A stretch of 64,000 bases of DNA from Aplectana chamaeleonis (Eukaryota > Nematoda > Chromadorea > Rhabditida > Cosmocercidae). Positions within the stretch are counted from its first letter, which is position 1. The number at the start of each line of letters is the position of its first letter. The translations under genes were made by a program, and so were the position numbers. Below are positions 21,681 through 33,840 of the stretch, one piece after another. The notes beneath the pieces were generated by a model. The model had not been told where the DNA came from and made no database searches. It was given only the letters and a program-made list of their open reading frames with translations. Location: positions 457,001-521,000 of the forward strand of contig JAPDOI010000376.1 of the NCBI GenBank assembly GCA_029168955.1, in the 5' to 3' direction.

Positions 21681-24600
21681 TACACATAATCCAGCTTCAA
21701 CACTCAGCGGCAGAGACGAATTTGAACAAATATACAACGAATAGCCGCCTGATTTGAAACCCTTTTAGGCGAAACCAGAGCGCGCAAGATTGTAGTTTTT
21801 CAAATGAGTTTCCTGGGTATCGGAGGACCGACTCATCTCTTGAATAGGCTGCTTTGCACTAGAGGGCCACAGCCAAAAGATTCCCCCATGAGAAAGGTTA
21901 TAGGAATCTTAACAGCGTCTGTCCTGCTTCCTCCCAGACTGTTTACATACTTATAAACAGCCCGTCTGTGCGCATTTATTGCGGAGTAACCCAGGTCTTC
22001 GAACAGAAATTCCTGCCAGAGAAAAATAACTATGCCTTTAGCTCTAGGTGAAACCTGTCAATCCTTTCCGACCCATCTAAATAAGTCCAACTTTTTAGAG
22101 CTGAACTGTATTATTTTATAGTGGCGGTTGACCACTTCGACATTGTAGCCGAAATAGCGGCAGGCGAAACTCTGCTGCTTCAGTACTCATCGTTATTGGG
22201 CCAGCATTCGGTGAGAGGGTCGATTATACAGTGAGGGATTCTCCCTACAGACTGACAAGAAGACGAGGACTCGGAGGTAGAATCAAGACGTCGCTCTCGT
22301 GAAAATCTACCACAAGTCACCAGGATTGGATGACCTTCGGGACTAACTACTACGAGATTATATAACTCTCTTCGAGCCTTCTTTCAGGTGGGCGCCGCCA
22401 CGTTTCACGGCGCGTGAGCAGAAGCGAAGGTCCCCGATTATGGCTGCTCGAAAGCTACGCAGCCCTGCAGTGTAGATCTGGAAGGAAACGATCGCAGTCT
22501 TGACACTCTACATGGGAACGTGTGATAAGTAATCCTAACGAAGGATTTTCCCAACGGTCGTAACCATAATATGGTCTAGCCAACAATCGGAAAAGTCGTG
22601 TAACTTTTGGAAAAGGTCCGATGCGGGGTTCTCCACTCCTAATTCGTAGCGACCTGTGTAATCCACGCTCCTGAGCCCGGAGAATTAGTTTCCTAGGTAT
22701 CCGATTCAAACTGCTACTTCCAGTACCGCCAAATTTGTTAATGCACCTTATTGCAGGTGTATTGTCTGTTGTATCCCTGTGGATACAAGATTTCAACTGT
22801 CATTTTTCGACCGTGCCAATTCTCTCTTCTAGCGAGAAAATACCTTCAGAAACTGCGGCTGCAGAAGACGAGTACTAGGAATAGTTTATTAGTAGAAATA
22901 TCCAACAGCAGGCACACCAGAGGAGAACACCAGAGCACAGCTAGCATACCTAGTGTTAACCTGGTCGCCTTTTATACGGCTTGTTTTTCCGCTAGACCAC
23001 CTAGATCGGTAGACAGAACAACGAGAAATACTCAACGTGGAAGGTCACGGGCCACACGGCTGCCGATAACGCATCCCCTAATTGCAGATTGTCAATCTCG
23101 ACTCTACAGCTATGCATAGAAGGAACCTGGCAATTCCTATATTACAGAAAAGTACGCCATCAGCACTTTGCGTGTTTTAGTAGAGATCACTTCTCAAAAG
23201 ACGAACGAACAGCAGCTTCTTCCAGTATATGTCAGTGATCATCAACCTCCATTTTGAGGCATCAGAAAGCATGACAATGCTTCGAGAAACTTGTGACGTA
23301 TGCTTTCTGAACTCTGTTGTGAACCACGAAAAGTCAGTGTGACTACGAAAGGTCACGGGTTCAAAACAGATAACTGTCGTAGCCTTCATGGCAAATTGGG
23401 TGGAAACTACGCATTCAACTCGGTAGATTACGAAGAGACAACATAGCTAGATAACTAGCACTGGTGACAAGCCCCACTCGTTCGATAGGCCCGGCTACTT
23501 GTCTCACGCACATTCACCCAATTGTGAAAGACCAGTCACTTCGTGTCTTTCTCATATCTCACGAGCCCGATCCCAGCGGTTTGAACTGGTAGCAATTGCG
23601 ATTCCTCTTTTATTATTGAGAATCTCAATTTATGGAAACGATCCATGGCTATGTCGAGTAGCTCGCTACCAAAGACACAATGCGGGTGTAGACGTCCGAA
23701 TTCCCTAGCCTCGAAGCTATTCAGTTAATCACTGAAGACAAAACGAAGAAATCTTCGTACAAACTGTTCGGAGATTTCAACCAATCTAGCGTCTGAACAT
23801 CGTTTTTTGGTGGTATTGGCTGAGCCTCAAACTTCTTACAACCGAGCATCTTCCGTGAACAATTGTTTTGATTCACATGATGTTGATTTCATTGCAAGGT
23901 ACGGAAGTGGGTTTCTCTGCTGCTGAACCCTTAGGGAGGCCGTCTCATTAGAGCAGTTCTATAACCGGAAAAGATTCCTATTATTCTGTCATCTGTTGCT
24001 AGTACAGACCGCATCTCGCAGAGAAAAGGTGATTGGCAACACTAAGTATCGACTTCAGACAGCGTTCCTACGTCGTGAGAGCGAGCGTTTCCGCTGGTGT
24101 GCTCTCAACGTTCCTCAACGCTGGAGAAGCTCGCACCCATTAATCAACACGGGCACACACCTCCTACCTGGTGTAGATTGCACTGCCAACTTCTGACCGG
24201 ATCATCAGTCGCTCGAATCGGTGCAACGGCTGGTCATTTCCCACGGTTTTCGACTGCCGTGGTAGGATTATGGTAAACAAGGGCAGCAATTTCTCAACAG
24301 GTTTAGTGCCTCCTGCTTTAGAAATGGAGCTGTAAGCCTGAAATTTGCTGATTCCATCTTGGAGCTGGAGTCAGTGCGCGAGCGCGTGTGAGTGGCTAGC
24401 GATGAATATCGATTTGGCGTAATCGCACGCTCTCGCAAACAGTGGACGCAACCTCACTGGACGTAGTGACCCCATTGACCAAAGAAAGGACCGCAGAGGG
24501 ACGACCAATTTCTCTCTAGATTTTGGTTTGAGTTTTTGGTGCGCCTTTCATCGATTCCTAACAGTTTCAGAATCCAGGTAGAGTATAAGTAGGATCTATT

Positions 24601-24830
24601 CTTCTGTCAAAAATACTATTGAGCCTTGCTAGAGCACATTGACTACTGTGAGACACAGCTACCAGAGGCAGTTTCTCGGGTGCGTTACTGACTCAGATTC
24701 TCCCACGTAAACCTCTCCTTGATTCCTGACGCAGGATTCAACGTGTGGGGAAAGATTGTCTGCGTGACAAGTGTGTGAACTTCCTTTTCTTAATGCTCAC
24801 TCTCTTAACAGTGAAAAATGAAGGATCTGA
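21681..24830. other. 3.1 kb without recognisable gene or repeat
   Basis: Several frames of 60-122 codons occur (for example 22751-23119 plus and 22455-22796 minus), but I recognise no domain, no consistent splice pairs and no similarity to other parts of the window. It may hold decayed sequence or exons too short to see. Confidence 0.4.
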
Positions 24831-24835
24831 CTCTG

Positions 24836-25022
24836 AGAGTTTGGCCGAGATATAGCCGCGAAATAGCCCACCAGGCTCCGCAGCCGATCCTGGTAGGCTA
24901 TTTCGCGGCTATTTCTCGGACATTTCGCGGCCAATGCTCGGCCGTGACGTTGTCCGCGAAATAACCGAGAAATAGCCCACCAGGAGTCGCTGAGATTGGT
25001 GGGCTATTTCTCGGCTATTTCC
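24836..25022. repeat. Hairpin repeat of TATTTCTCGG/TTTCGCGGC words
   Basis: GGCCGAGATATAGCCGCGAAA is mirrored by TTTCGCGGCTATTTCTCGG, and GCCCACCAGG / CCTGGTAGGC pairs occur in both orientations. The same words fill 26285-26480. Confidence 0.65.
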
Positions 25023-25092
25023 CGGCAACTGGTGCTCTTCACGCAGCCGCCAATCTGGAAATGAGGCGGCGAACTTCTATTGCCGTTCTAAT

Positions 25093-25252
25093 CCTCAATT
25101 TCCCCGCTACTCGCAGGGTTGGGCATCACTATCGTAAACGCGAAGCGGTTGTTTTTCGAGAGAAATAACTACGAAAATGAAGAAATCATTCTCAAAGCCG
25201 CGCAACTATGATAGTGATTCCCAACCCTGCGAATAGCGGGGAAATGGAGGTT
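25093..25252. mobile_element. Small MITE (CGCAGGGTTGGG termini)
   Basis: CAATTTCCCCGCTACTCGC-AGGGTTGGGCATCACTATC on the left is mirrored by GATAGTGATTCCCAACC-CTGCGAATAGCGGGGAAATG on the right. It is about 160 bp. The inner CAGGGTTGGG looks hAT-like, but the inverted symmetry extends beyond it. Confidence 0.7.
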
Positions 25253-26284
25253 ACCTTCATTCACAGTTACAGAAAACGATACCGTCAATCGTAACTGTTG
25301 TCATGTGTTCCGTAAGAAGACGTCCAAATCCAATATAAAGGTCTCTTTGCGTCTGTTTCCCAAAACCCACGAATAAAGCCAAACATCAGAAGACATTTCT
25401 GGTTGAACCGCAACACAGGGCTTATATCCATTAAGGCTAGGGCTGCGCGAAAATCTTTTCCATAATTTTCGGAAACGGAAGAAAAATGGTCAAAACGCAG
25501 GAAACGGAAACGGAATAGACCAAAAAGATTGTGGATTTTCTCATTTCCACGTTTCGTCGCTGTTCATGGCTTGCAGACTCAGAGTTCAATTAAAAAATGA
25601 ATGGTACCACTTCCAGAAATCGAAGTAGTCCGAGAAAACTTTCCATGGGAGTTTCCATGAAAACAATGACTTATAACGCTATCAGGCATCTGATATCAGC
25701 AGAAATTTTCTTTTTCATTCATGAATCATTTCATTCTTTCGAGTGGCCCCCTTGAGTAGTTTTGCACAAGAAGTAATCGTAGGGTCCGTACCTTGTCTGC
25801 GAACTGAATGTGAAACCATCAATATTGACAATCGCTTTAATCTTCATTATATGCATGCCAATTTCGACAGATAACTCCATGTTCCACTTAGAAAAAACAT
25901 TCTGGTAGTCAGAGGAGAGGATAAGATAAATATGAGGCGTGCATTCTATAAAACACGCCGATATGCTGCTTATGGGCGTCCCATTGTGAACAGATCCACG
26001 ATGCTTCAAAACCCCATCAAATTATGTGTCGAAGAGTTATTTCGGCTGACTCAATACGTCGTATGTAGCTATAAAACACCGTTCTGCAATGGTTGATGTT
26101 CGCCCAGTATGCCCAATACGCCCATGTAAGGGGATGCAGTAACAATGGGTGATCAAGAAACTCGATTCTACCCATAGCATTCCGCAGTAGGGCACGGCTC
26201 AGCAGCATTAGGAAGTTCGCCATCGCATAGACCGCACATAAATAACCTAAGCTCAACTAACCTAAACTGAACTGGATCCAAGCA
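25253..26284. other. No convincing gene
   Basis: Two adjacent minus-strand frames (26256-26017 and 26009-25731) are somewhat protein-like and hydrophobic, but no family or splice structure was recognised. Confidence 0.35.
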
Positions 26285-26480
26285 GGCCACATATTTGGCG
26301 GCCATTTCACGGCTATTTCGCGGCGAGAACTATTTGGCGGCTATTTCGCGGCCAGCATTATTTAGCAGCTATTTGGCGGTTATATCGCGGTCTGCGTTAT
26401 TTGGCGGCTATTTTACCGGCTATTACGCGGCCAGCAGGCATTTCGCGGCTATTTCGAAGCTATTCCTCGGCCAAAACTCT
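26285..26480. repeat. Degenerate tandem repeat ATTTGGCGGCTATTTCGCGGC
   Basis: The words TATTTGGCGGC, TATTTCGCGGC and their variants recur about nine times at 20-35-bp spacing. It shares words with the hairpin at 24836-25022. Confidence 0.7.
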
Positions 26481-26765
26481 CAGAGGACGAGACAACCTCT
26501 AGTTGGTTTTCAAAACTTTGATTGTGTTGAGCCTCTCATTATCATTCACTGTCTACCGCTGAATGGTCGTTGTGAGAGCCGAACTCTCCCGTCCACAAGT
26601 TTCGACAGAATACAGAGGTGGAGCGAAGCATAATGAAGATAACGATCAATGGTATTTTGAACACCTCACCAGTTGCCCGCCCGTCGACCGCGCTATTGCA
26701 TGAGGTTTATCGGTTCACTCAGTTATGTTCTGACTACGTCAACCTCAAAGGACATTCTATTGTGA

Positions 26766-28475
26766 ATGCTATATATCCATCCAGCGAATCGTTTCCGAAA
26801 GTTTCCTGACTCGACGCTGAAATATATTACGACTGACGCATCCAAAGCGTCATTGTTGGCTGAACATTTCAAGAAATCATTTTCTGATTCCCCTGTAACT
26901 GCACAGTGTCCTGAGCTGCATAGTTATGTTTCACAATTTGATAGTTCCGTATGGTTTCACAAAGAAGAAATTTATGATCTTCTATGTAAACTGCCATTAT
27001 CATACTCGATTACCTCTGATCACGTGCCACCATTCTTTATTCGTAAGGTAGCCATTGCTATCGCAGCTCCTTTAGAGCTGATTTTCAACTTCAGTTTCAT
27101 GCACAATCAAATACCCAGTAAGTGGAAGCATGCGTTTGTTACTCCTATTCCCAAGAAAGCACCTTATTCACTGACCAATAACTATCGACCAATTAGCATC
27201 ACTTCCGTTTTCGCTAGAATCTTTGAGAAGATATTAAAAACAACAGTAGTAAGGTATATTGAGAGTAATAATTTGATACCCGAGAACCAGCATGGTTTTC
27301 GGGCTGGCAGATCAGCCGAAACTTTGATGCTAGCCACGCTGGAGGATTGGACAAAATCTCTAGATAATAAGGCTGATATCGATGTCATTTATTTTGATTT
27401 TGCGAAAGCGTTCGATAAAGTGCCCTTCAATGGGCTTATCTTCAAGCTTCAGCATACGGGTTTGCATTCTAGAATAGTGAAGTGGATCAGCAATTTCATC
27501 ACTGGGAGAACCTTTCAAGTTAAGGTCAATGATTCTTTCTCTGACGTCTATCCCGTGACCAGTGGTGTACCACAGTGCGGCGTTTTATCTCCCATAGTTT
27601 TCATGATATATACGTCTGATTTACCTGCTCTTTTACCACATAACGTTTCACGTAGAATGTTTGCTGACGATATTAAGATATACAGCAAAATTGTGGACAC
27701 CAGTGACGTCACTACTCTTCAAACTGCGATTGATACTATTGTGAATTGGTCTATTGAATGGAATCTTCCTCTCTCTAGCAGCAAGACAAAGCTTCTGCAC
27801 CTTGGTAGTACAAATCAAAGGCATTCTTATCACATCGGTAATACTACGCTGAACAGAGTAGATCAACTGTGCGATCTCGGTTTCACAATTGACCCCTCCC
27901 TAAGCTTCCAAGAACACTGTGAAATCGTCGCAAGAAAGGCAGACAGGACTGTTCACAACATTTTCAAATCTTTGACTACCAATTCGGTTGATCACTTGCT
28001 CCTCGCCTACAAGACCTACGTTCGACCCATACTTGAGTATGGGACTACTGTTTTCAATCCATCATCTGTACGTAGCCAAACAAGACTTGAGGCTGTACAA
28101 AACAGCTTCACAAGAAAGTTGTGGATACGAACACATGGTTATGACTACACTACCATTCCCTCGGCATCAACTCGCAACAGTATATTTAGACTTTCATCAT
28201 TAAGATTGCGTAGAAGAAAATATGACCTGGTGATGATCTACAAGATGATAACAGGTAAAATCAAACTTCCAATCAGTCAGTTCTACACTGTTTCCACATC
28301 CAACACCAGAGGTGGTTCAACCAAAATTAGTTTTACTACGGCAAGGAGCCGTTTACGTTCCTCGTTTTTCACACATAGGGCTGGTTCAGAATTCCTGAAG
28401 CTGTCTAAAAAACACGCATTGCCGCTGTCCTTAGGCCAGTTTAGAAGTCTTGTAGACAGGTACTTTAGAAACTAG
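26766..28475 (+). CDS. CR1-like LINE reverse transcriptase, 5'-truncated but intact ORF
   Basis: The 569-codon uninterrupted frame encodes a non-LTR reverse transcriptase that would copy the element's RNA at its target site. Motifs in order are the NNYRPIS block, ENQHGFRAGRSAE, the first catalytic Asp in IYFDFAKAFDK (about residue 211), SGVPQCGVLSP, and the catalytic FADD (Asp 301-302). Then come LPLSSSKTKLLHLG, QLCDLGFTID and a CR1-type C-terminal region (KTYVRPILEYGTTVFNP, LEAVQNSFTRKL, YKMITGKIKLPI). The endonuclease domain normally found upstream is absent, so the copy is 5'-truncated near 26760 and cannot move on its own. After the stop, 28575-28600 is an ATAAATAAATAAATGAATAA tail, typical of CR1-type 3' ends. 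No stop or frameshift suggests a young insertion. The fragment at 3724-4830 is a diverged relative. Confidence 0.9.
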   Translation: MLYIHPANRFRKFPDSTLKYITTDASKASLLAEHFKKSFSDSPVTAQCPELHSYVSQFDSSVWFHKEEIYDLLCKLPLSYSITSDHVPPFFIRKVAIAIAAPLELIFNFSFMHNQIPSKWKHAFVTPIPKKAPYSLTNNYRPISITSVFARIFEKILKTTVVRYIESNNLIPENQHGFRAGRSAETLMLATLEDWTKSLDNKADIDVIYFDFAKAFDKVPFNGLIFKLQHTGLHSRIVKWISNFITGRTFQVKVNDSFSDVYPVTSGVPQCGVLSPIVFMIYTSDLPALLPHNVSRRMFADDIKIYSKIVDTSDVTTLQTAIDTIVNWSIEWNLPLSSSKTKLLHLGSTNQRHSYHIGNTTLNRVDQLCDLGFTIDPSLSFQEHCEIVARKADRTVHNIFKSLTTNSVDHLLLAYKTYVRPILEYGTTVFNPSSVRSQTRLEAVQNSFTRKLWIRTHGYDYTTIPSASTRNSIFRLSSLRLRRRKYDLVMIYKMITGKIKLPISQFYTVSTSNTRGGSTKISFTTARSRLRSSFFTHRAGSEFLKLSKKHALPLSLGQFRSLVDRYFRN

Positions 28476-28619
28476 CTCAGTGGTTTGACATATTTCCGAC
28501 CTTCCTTATTTGTTGTTTCAAGGATTCTATTTCAATGTTTGTGTTTTATGACTTCAAGCGTGAATTTTTGTTCGCGTATAAATAAATAAATGAATAAATA
28601 TTGAGTCTACATGTCATGT

Positions 28620-29146
28620 TAGTCTGAAAGTAGACTATTGAATTCAATTTGACGCTTCTTCGCAGGCAAACATTGATCTACTGACAAACTTTCGAACAAC
28701 CTTGTGAAAACGAATGAGAGTCTAAGATTCTTCCGCTCGGGATAGAAACGAAACGGTGAAAAATGCAAAAGCACTACCCGTTACAGTACTTGCGAGCATA
28801 GGAATCAACTGCTACCTTCCGCTGAGGTTTGCTTGCAACTCCAGTGCATTTGGATCACCTATTCGAGGAGCGCATACTGTTGTCGCGCTCTACTCAAATC
28901 TTATGTTAAGATGGTGGAGGAGTGCGAGCAGCGCTCAGCCTCAACTCTATCCTTTAAGAAACCCGAACCCGAAGCGCGCCCAAGCACTCAACAGGGAACG
29001 GAGGAGGACCGCGGGCAAAGCCCTGCAGTCAACTGTTCGGGGGGGGGGGGGAATCTTCGGCTGGCCGCGCTTCTACCCAGCGCTGTAGAGCCAGAAGGTG
29101 GAGGGCAGCTCACCAAGTGAGAACAGCAAACCGTTCGCTGTGAGCT
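28620..29146. other. No recognisable gene
   Basis: Includes a G-run at 29039-29052. The open frames at 28756-29120 overlap each other in different phases and show no family. Confidence 0.4.
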
Positions 29147-29652
29147 CTAAAAGGCAGCAGACACGCTCGAAAAAGTTGTTGAGATAACAACGCTATTTGG
29201 GTCGTATGGCCCCTAGTAGAACGCACACGCCGTTGGAAGCGTCAAAAACGAGGCAAAACTACTAAATTTGAGCAATGTAAATCGAAAAATTTCTGCAACC
29301 CCGCCCCTGAGCTTCTGCAACCCCGCCCCAAAACACAAACTCGTCCAGATTGATAGTATCAATACGGCCACTTTGACTGTTTTTTTGAAGCTTCCAACGA
29401 GGTGAACGTTCCAGAACAAGCTGCAAGAGTATATCAGCTTCTCTATCTCAACCGTTTTGTTGCTAATATTCGCTGTTTCAACCGCGCGCCGTAAAACTCG
29501 TCCACTTTCACCTGATAACAAAATAACCGTTATTCCTCTATTTGCACACAGTTTTGATTCGTTTTTTCGTCAGTTCCTAATACAACCAGCTCCAAACCAT
29601 TAATTTATGTCATAAAATCGATACCATTTTTGAGCGTGTCTGCTGCCTTTAA
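29147..29652. mobile_element. TTAA-type MITE (GGCAGCAGACACGCTC termini)
   Basis: The left end is CTAAAAGGCAGCAGACACGCTC (first base of TTAA mutated). The right end is GAGCGTGTCTGCTGCCT plus TTAA (29649-29652). Total about 505 bp. Its termini match the element at 35358-35835, but interiors differ. Confidence 0.75.
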
Positions 29653-29734
29653 ACGGCAACTGAGACATCCAGATGTTTATTCCGAAAGCAAGACTCGTAT
29701 CAGTATCACTACGAAAACATTGATAGAGGATACA

Positions 29735-30056
29735 GGGGTCGTATTCGCCAACAACCCGCCGAGGGAAGTCGAAGGGAAGCGGAGGGGATGATACCGCGCG
29801 CGGCAGAGAAGCAGATCAACCCATCTTACACCATGTAAGATGGAAATGCAAACTGTGTTACGTATCGATATCACTGCGAAAAGATAAAGATTCCATCACG
29901 AAGCGGCCATTCTTCAGCTATGAGATTCGAAAAATTCCGGCGGTCGCGAGGGAAGCCAAGGGAGGCGAGAGGTGGCCGTGGAGCGCGCATTTTGTACAGA
30001 AATTTCACCTCATCTACCCTTCGACTCCCCGGCCGGTTGATGGCGAATACGACCCC
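29735..30056. mobile_element. MITE with GGGTCGTATTCGCC termini, copy 2
   Basis: A 322-bp element in reverse orientation to 9780-10100. The inner landmarks GTTACGTATCGATATCACTG and CACCTCATCTACCCTTCGAC are shared. Confidence 0.85.
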
Positions 30057-30189
30057 AGGTTCGGCTACACTACGCCGAAGAGCGGTCGAAGAGCATCGGA
30101 ATAAAGCCTCTGGCCTTTCGCACGCGTTGATTTGGCCGCGAGCGATAAGAAGTCAAACAAGAGATAAGCCAGGAGCAATGAGGCAGAAG

Positions 30190-31250
30190 CAATTGTAATT
30201 GATATTGAGCAGTGATATATAACTTGAATGTTTAATCGAATTTTTGAAGCAAGTTTCCGAATCCTCGTTCGAATCTAATGAAAAACAGGTTCTCGAAAAC
30301 ATCCATTCAAAACATGTTGAGAAGTCCAAATCGGATTTATTTCATAATTACGGAATTTCAGAACGGCATTAATCGAATTTATTCATTCATTTTAGGATTT
30401 TTGAAGAAGGCCAAATGCGGAAACTGTCCAAGTATCGTATTTCCCAATCAATTACACCTCTAATAGAAGTACACCAAAAAAAAGAAGGCTGAAAGGTAGA
30501 AGTACACACTCTCTTTGGAGTACACCTCTATTAGTAGTACACTTCAAAATAGGATGGGGAATAAAAATTTTGATAGTAAAATATTGACTTAGAAGAAGAC
30601 GACAATATTAAGGAGTATGAAATGACTCAATCGAACTTGGATAGCTATCTTTTCATGGTTGTTGATCTCGAATTTCACAGCTTAATTGTAAAGGTCTCCA
30701 CCATTAGCATTCCAAAAAACAAGGCTGAAAAGTGGAAGTACATCCCTTTTAGAAGTACACCCGAAATAAGATCTAAAAATAGAACTACATGTACTTGTAA
30801 AAGAGAAAACGCGGTAGGTTATTCTATTTATCCATTCATTCGGGATGTTCTTAAAGTTTTATATTAGGATCAAATCATTCCGAACTTTTATCGAACGCCC
30901 ATATTAATCTGAAGTTTTTTTTTAGCAAACCTGAATTACACCGCTTCAACACGAAGTACGTATTAGTTAGATTTTACCTGTTGCCAATTTTATTACCATT
31001 TAATACCTACTTTCTCCTCCGCTCAAAATGGTAGTACCTTAGTTGAAAATTGTCTCCTACAACATTTCCAGACCTTAGTAGTGAGTAAAGTGATGTAATT
31101 AGTCCTAGTCGTCGACGCCCTGCAATTCACACCTCAGTCAGGCTCCGCCCTTGGGACGGAACGTCCCGCTGCCTCTCCAACCAGACAAGGCTGAATCCTC
31201 CCTCAAGTCACTTCAGGACTATAGTTTTGGGTTAGCTCAATCAAGAATAA
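30190..31250. repeat. AT-rich stretch with AGAAGTACACC words
   Basis: No coding. AGAAGTACACC / AGTAGTACACTTC occurs at least five times between 30465 and 30770, and CATTCATTCGG blocks like those of 10.7 kb occur at both ends. Confidence 0.4.
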
Positions 31251-31359
31251 GTGTTTTCCGCTAGCAAAGATGAATTGGAATCAGTTGTTAAATTTTATAG
31301 GGCTCTAATTGAATGCAACCCAAAGAGTGAAATTCGTTTCAATTCCTGCTCACATTCAG

Positions 31360-31503
31360 GCGAGTGATTTGGGACCCAACGATCTCATGATGCTGCTCCG
31401 AGCAAGGAGCTGCCTTCAACGAGTCCCTGTCCATGGCGTCGTCTCCGTGGATGGAACACAGAGATACATTGTTCCGAAGCGCTTCAAGAAGGATCTGAGA
31501 TAA
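31360..31503 (+). CDS. Candidate terminal exon, unknown product
   Basis: After a good nematode acceptor (TTCCTGCTCACATTCAG, ending 31359), an open frame of 47 codons runs to TAA. It has ordinary composition: ASDLGPNDLMMLLRARSCL, RVPVHGVVSVDGTQRYIVP and a basic end, KRFKKDLR. No family was recognised and no upstream exon was identified. It could be the last exon of a gene disrupted by repeats or a captured gene fragment. Confidence 0.3.
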   Translation, partial: ASDLGPNDLMMLLRARSCLQRVPVHGVVSVDGTQRYIVPKRFKKDLR

Positions 31504-32026
31504 CACTGCACTTGGGCGCCATGCCGCTTAAAAGCCCTCGTCAGAGCTGGTCGATTAAGTGAGTCCCACCCGATCGATAGGTACCGAAATAGTGACAGAC
31601 GGGTGCAGAAAAAATCAACCCACCGAGTCCAACTGCTACCGTCTGCTACCGACCGCAATCCACCCAGTCGATACTGGTGTTTCACGCACGCACACAGCCA
31701 GGTCCAATGCACCGAGGTCGGTTTTTCTGCCCCGGACTCAGTCGGACTCGGTCGGTTTTTCAACCAAGTCTGACGGGGGCCTCAACGTAGAGTTCGTCCT
31801 CCCACAAGAATGACCCAGACCTGTCAGCGTTCTATAAATGTCAGAAATCTGCAGAATTGATAAAATGCAGGCAGTAGAGCGCTCCGATTGAGCAGCAACT
31901 TGCCGCCTGAAGGTGGAACGGCAGCGCATGATTGGATGTTGCCCATTTATGGACGATCTATAAATATCAAGCGCGAAATGGGAATCTACCCTCAGAAATC
32001 CTCGGAGAAAAGCACGATTGGGCAAA

Positions 32027-32222
32027 TGTTCGTATATTTATGGAACGGTTGAAATTCATGTCCCGGCCCCGTAGGTGTGTAAAATGAGGACAAGAAGGCT
32101 AACTATGAATGAAACCACGGTTTTCAGAGTAGCAGAAAACAGTGTTGACATTTTTGAAGCTCAAAATTTGATGCGACTTTCAGAAACCTCAATTTTGAGG
32201 GTGTTCGTATATTTATGGAACG
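32027..32222. repeat. Repeat bounded by GTTCGTATATTTATGGAACG direct repeats
   Basis: The 20-mer occurs at about 32028 and 32203 in the same orientation. A relative in the opposite orientation is at 11550-11725. The two terminal words are direct, not inverted, which is unusual for a MITE. Confidence 0.55.
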
Positions 32223-32564
32223 GAGTGTATAGCACTGACTTGGGGAGGACCAGGCAACGAAGGATGGCAAATCGTCTGAACAATCCTCAAATCAGAACTG
32301 TATACCTATCGCATTATTACTGTGAATTTTATTTTTATTACAGAATGTATCGTCATCTCTGGATGAAAGAAATCGCGACGCTGCTATGATAGCTCTATCA
32401 TAAAAGTCGAGCGGCTGTTTTCGAGAAAACACAATGGCAGAAAAGGAGGATCAACCGCTCCGCTCCCAAGATATTGTGATATTAGCTGCATCGCGGCTTC
32501 TTATTGTTATTGACCGCACACGTACCGCCATTCCCAGAATGACCAAGGATGCTAGCTATAAAAC

Positions 32565-33022
32565 TTAAAGGCATCGTACGCGCAGAAAACCGTATTATAT
32601 TTTTTTAATGTTTTTGTGCGGCTTGGCCTCTCTAGTGAACGAAAATGTCGAAAAACCCTCATTTATAAGGGAAATTCAGTCGGAACACATTGTCAATTTG
32701 AATTTGGATTTCAGGCAAAAACCTTTTTTTTATAGTTTTTCTGATTTTGGAGGCCCCCTCACAGTCATTTTCGAAGTTTTTCTGCATGTGGAGTTTGTGC
32801 CATAACTGTTTCTCATGTTGCGTGACGGTCGCATCAGCATTTCATGAAAAAGTGCTAGATGACTGGTGAGAACTGGGGGCGGATCCTCATTTCTAACCAC
32901 TTCCAACCTCATAACCCAACGTTTTTGACGCGCCAAAGTTTACCGATGTTGTCTACTGGGCTCATTCATGGAATTGAGCTTGAAAAATGGAAAATGCTTT
33001 CCAGCGCGAACGATGCCTTTAA
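32565..33022. mobile_element. TTAA-flanked MITE (GGCATCGTACGCGC termini)
   Basis: The 458-bp element has TTAA at 32565-32568 and 33019-33022. Termini are AGGCATCGTACGCGC and GCGCGAACGATGCCT. Inside, GAAAAACCCTC and related words give weak symmetry. No transposase. Confidence 0.8.
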
Positions 33023-33669
33023 AAGTGAGGATAACCTGTAACTTACACAAACATCACAATCTCATGGAGAATCGTATAATCAATCAAGCGTGGTTCCTCG
33101 TATCTTAGAGAGAATATCACGTTCAACTGTAATTTCACAGAATGAGAAAAAACGAAAGCGCACGAGATACGAGCGAATCAGCGCACCCCTGTCCAAAGTG
33201 AGTCCTTGTTAAGCGCATTACATGACAGTAGTCCACAACGATGCAGTAGAACTAAGGCACCAGCGAACAATCGATGAACCTGGAAGTATGTACTCAATAT
33301 GGTGGGTTTGCCTTTCCTATCTGACCATGTCCACAGTCAAACGACAATAGCTGCCTTTATCTTCCTAGATTATTCGCTATTACAACGGATAATGTCTAGA
33401 AAAGGATTTAGGAGACTGGAAGTACGATTAAAGGGAGGGAACTCACGTGACACAAAATGTTAGAGCGTAATTCCGGCCCACAGTTGCAGACAACTGCCGT
33501 AGCAGCAGGCAGCTTGAAGAAAATCGTAATGAGATCACGGAATCCTTGCGCAAATAGCCTTCTTCCTAGCGCGATTATCTTCGCGCTGCGTGCTGCAACA
33601 TCTGTTGTCTTTGACTGCGAACCGGAATTTCACATGGGTACTCCTCCGAAAGCCAAATTGTAGACATAT

Positions 33670-33840
33670 TCAGACAAACCATCGCTCGGAGAGGGACCGG
33701 CTCCTCCCAATTATGACGCCATCGCCCGGACAGAGGCCGAGGGGCGAACTGGCACCGCGGTCCTTGTCCGGTGCGAATAGCAGCCTTGGCCGCTGTCCGG
33801 TCGCTCTCGGGGTGACAGCGGTGCTAACTCCAGAAATAGA
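33670..33840. repeat. CAGACAAACCATCGCT family, copy 3
   Basis: Closely matches 7391-7560, including CCGGCTCCTCCCAATTATGA and CGGCCGCTGTCCGG-like blocks. Confidence 0.7.

Noticed and set aside
25731..26256. Hydrophobic minus-strand frames as a chemoreceptor pseudogene
   Set aside because: Composition is suggestive, but I could not identify receptor motifs, transmembrane spacing or splice sites, so the claim is not supported.
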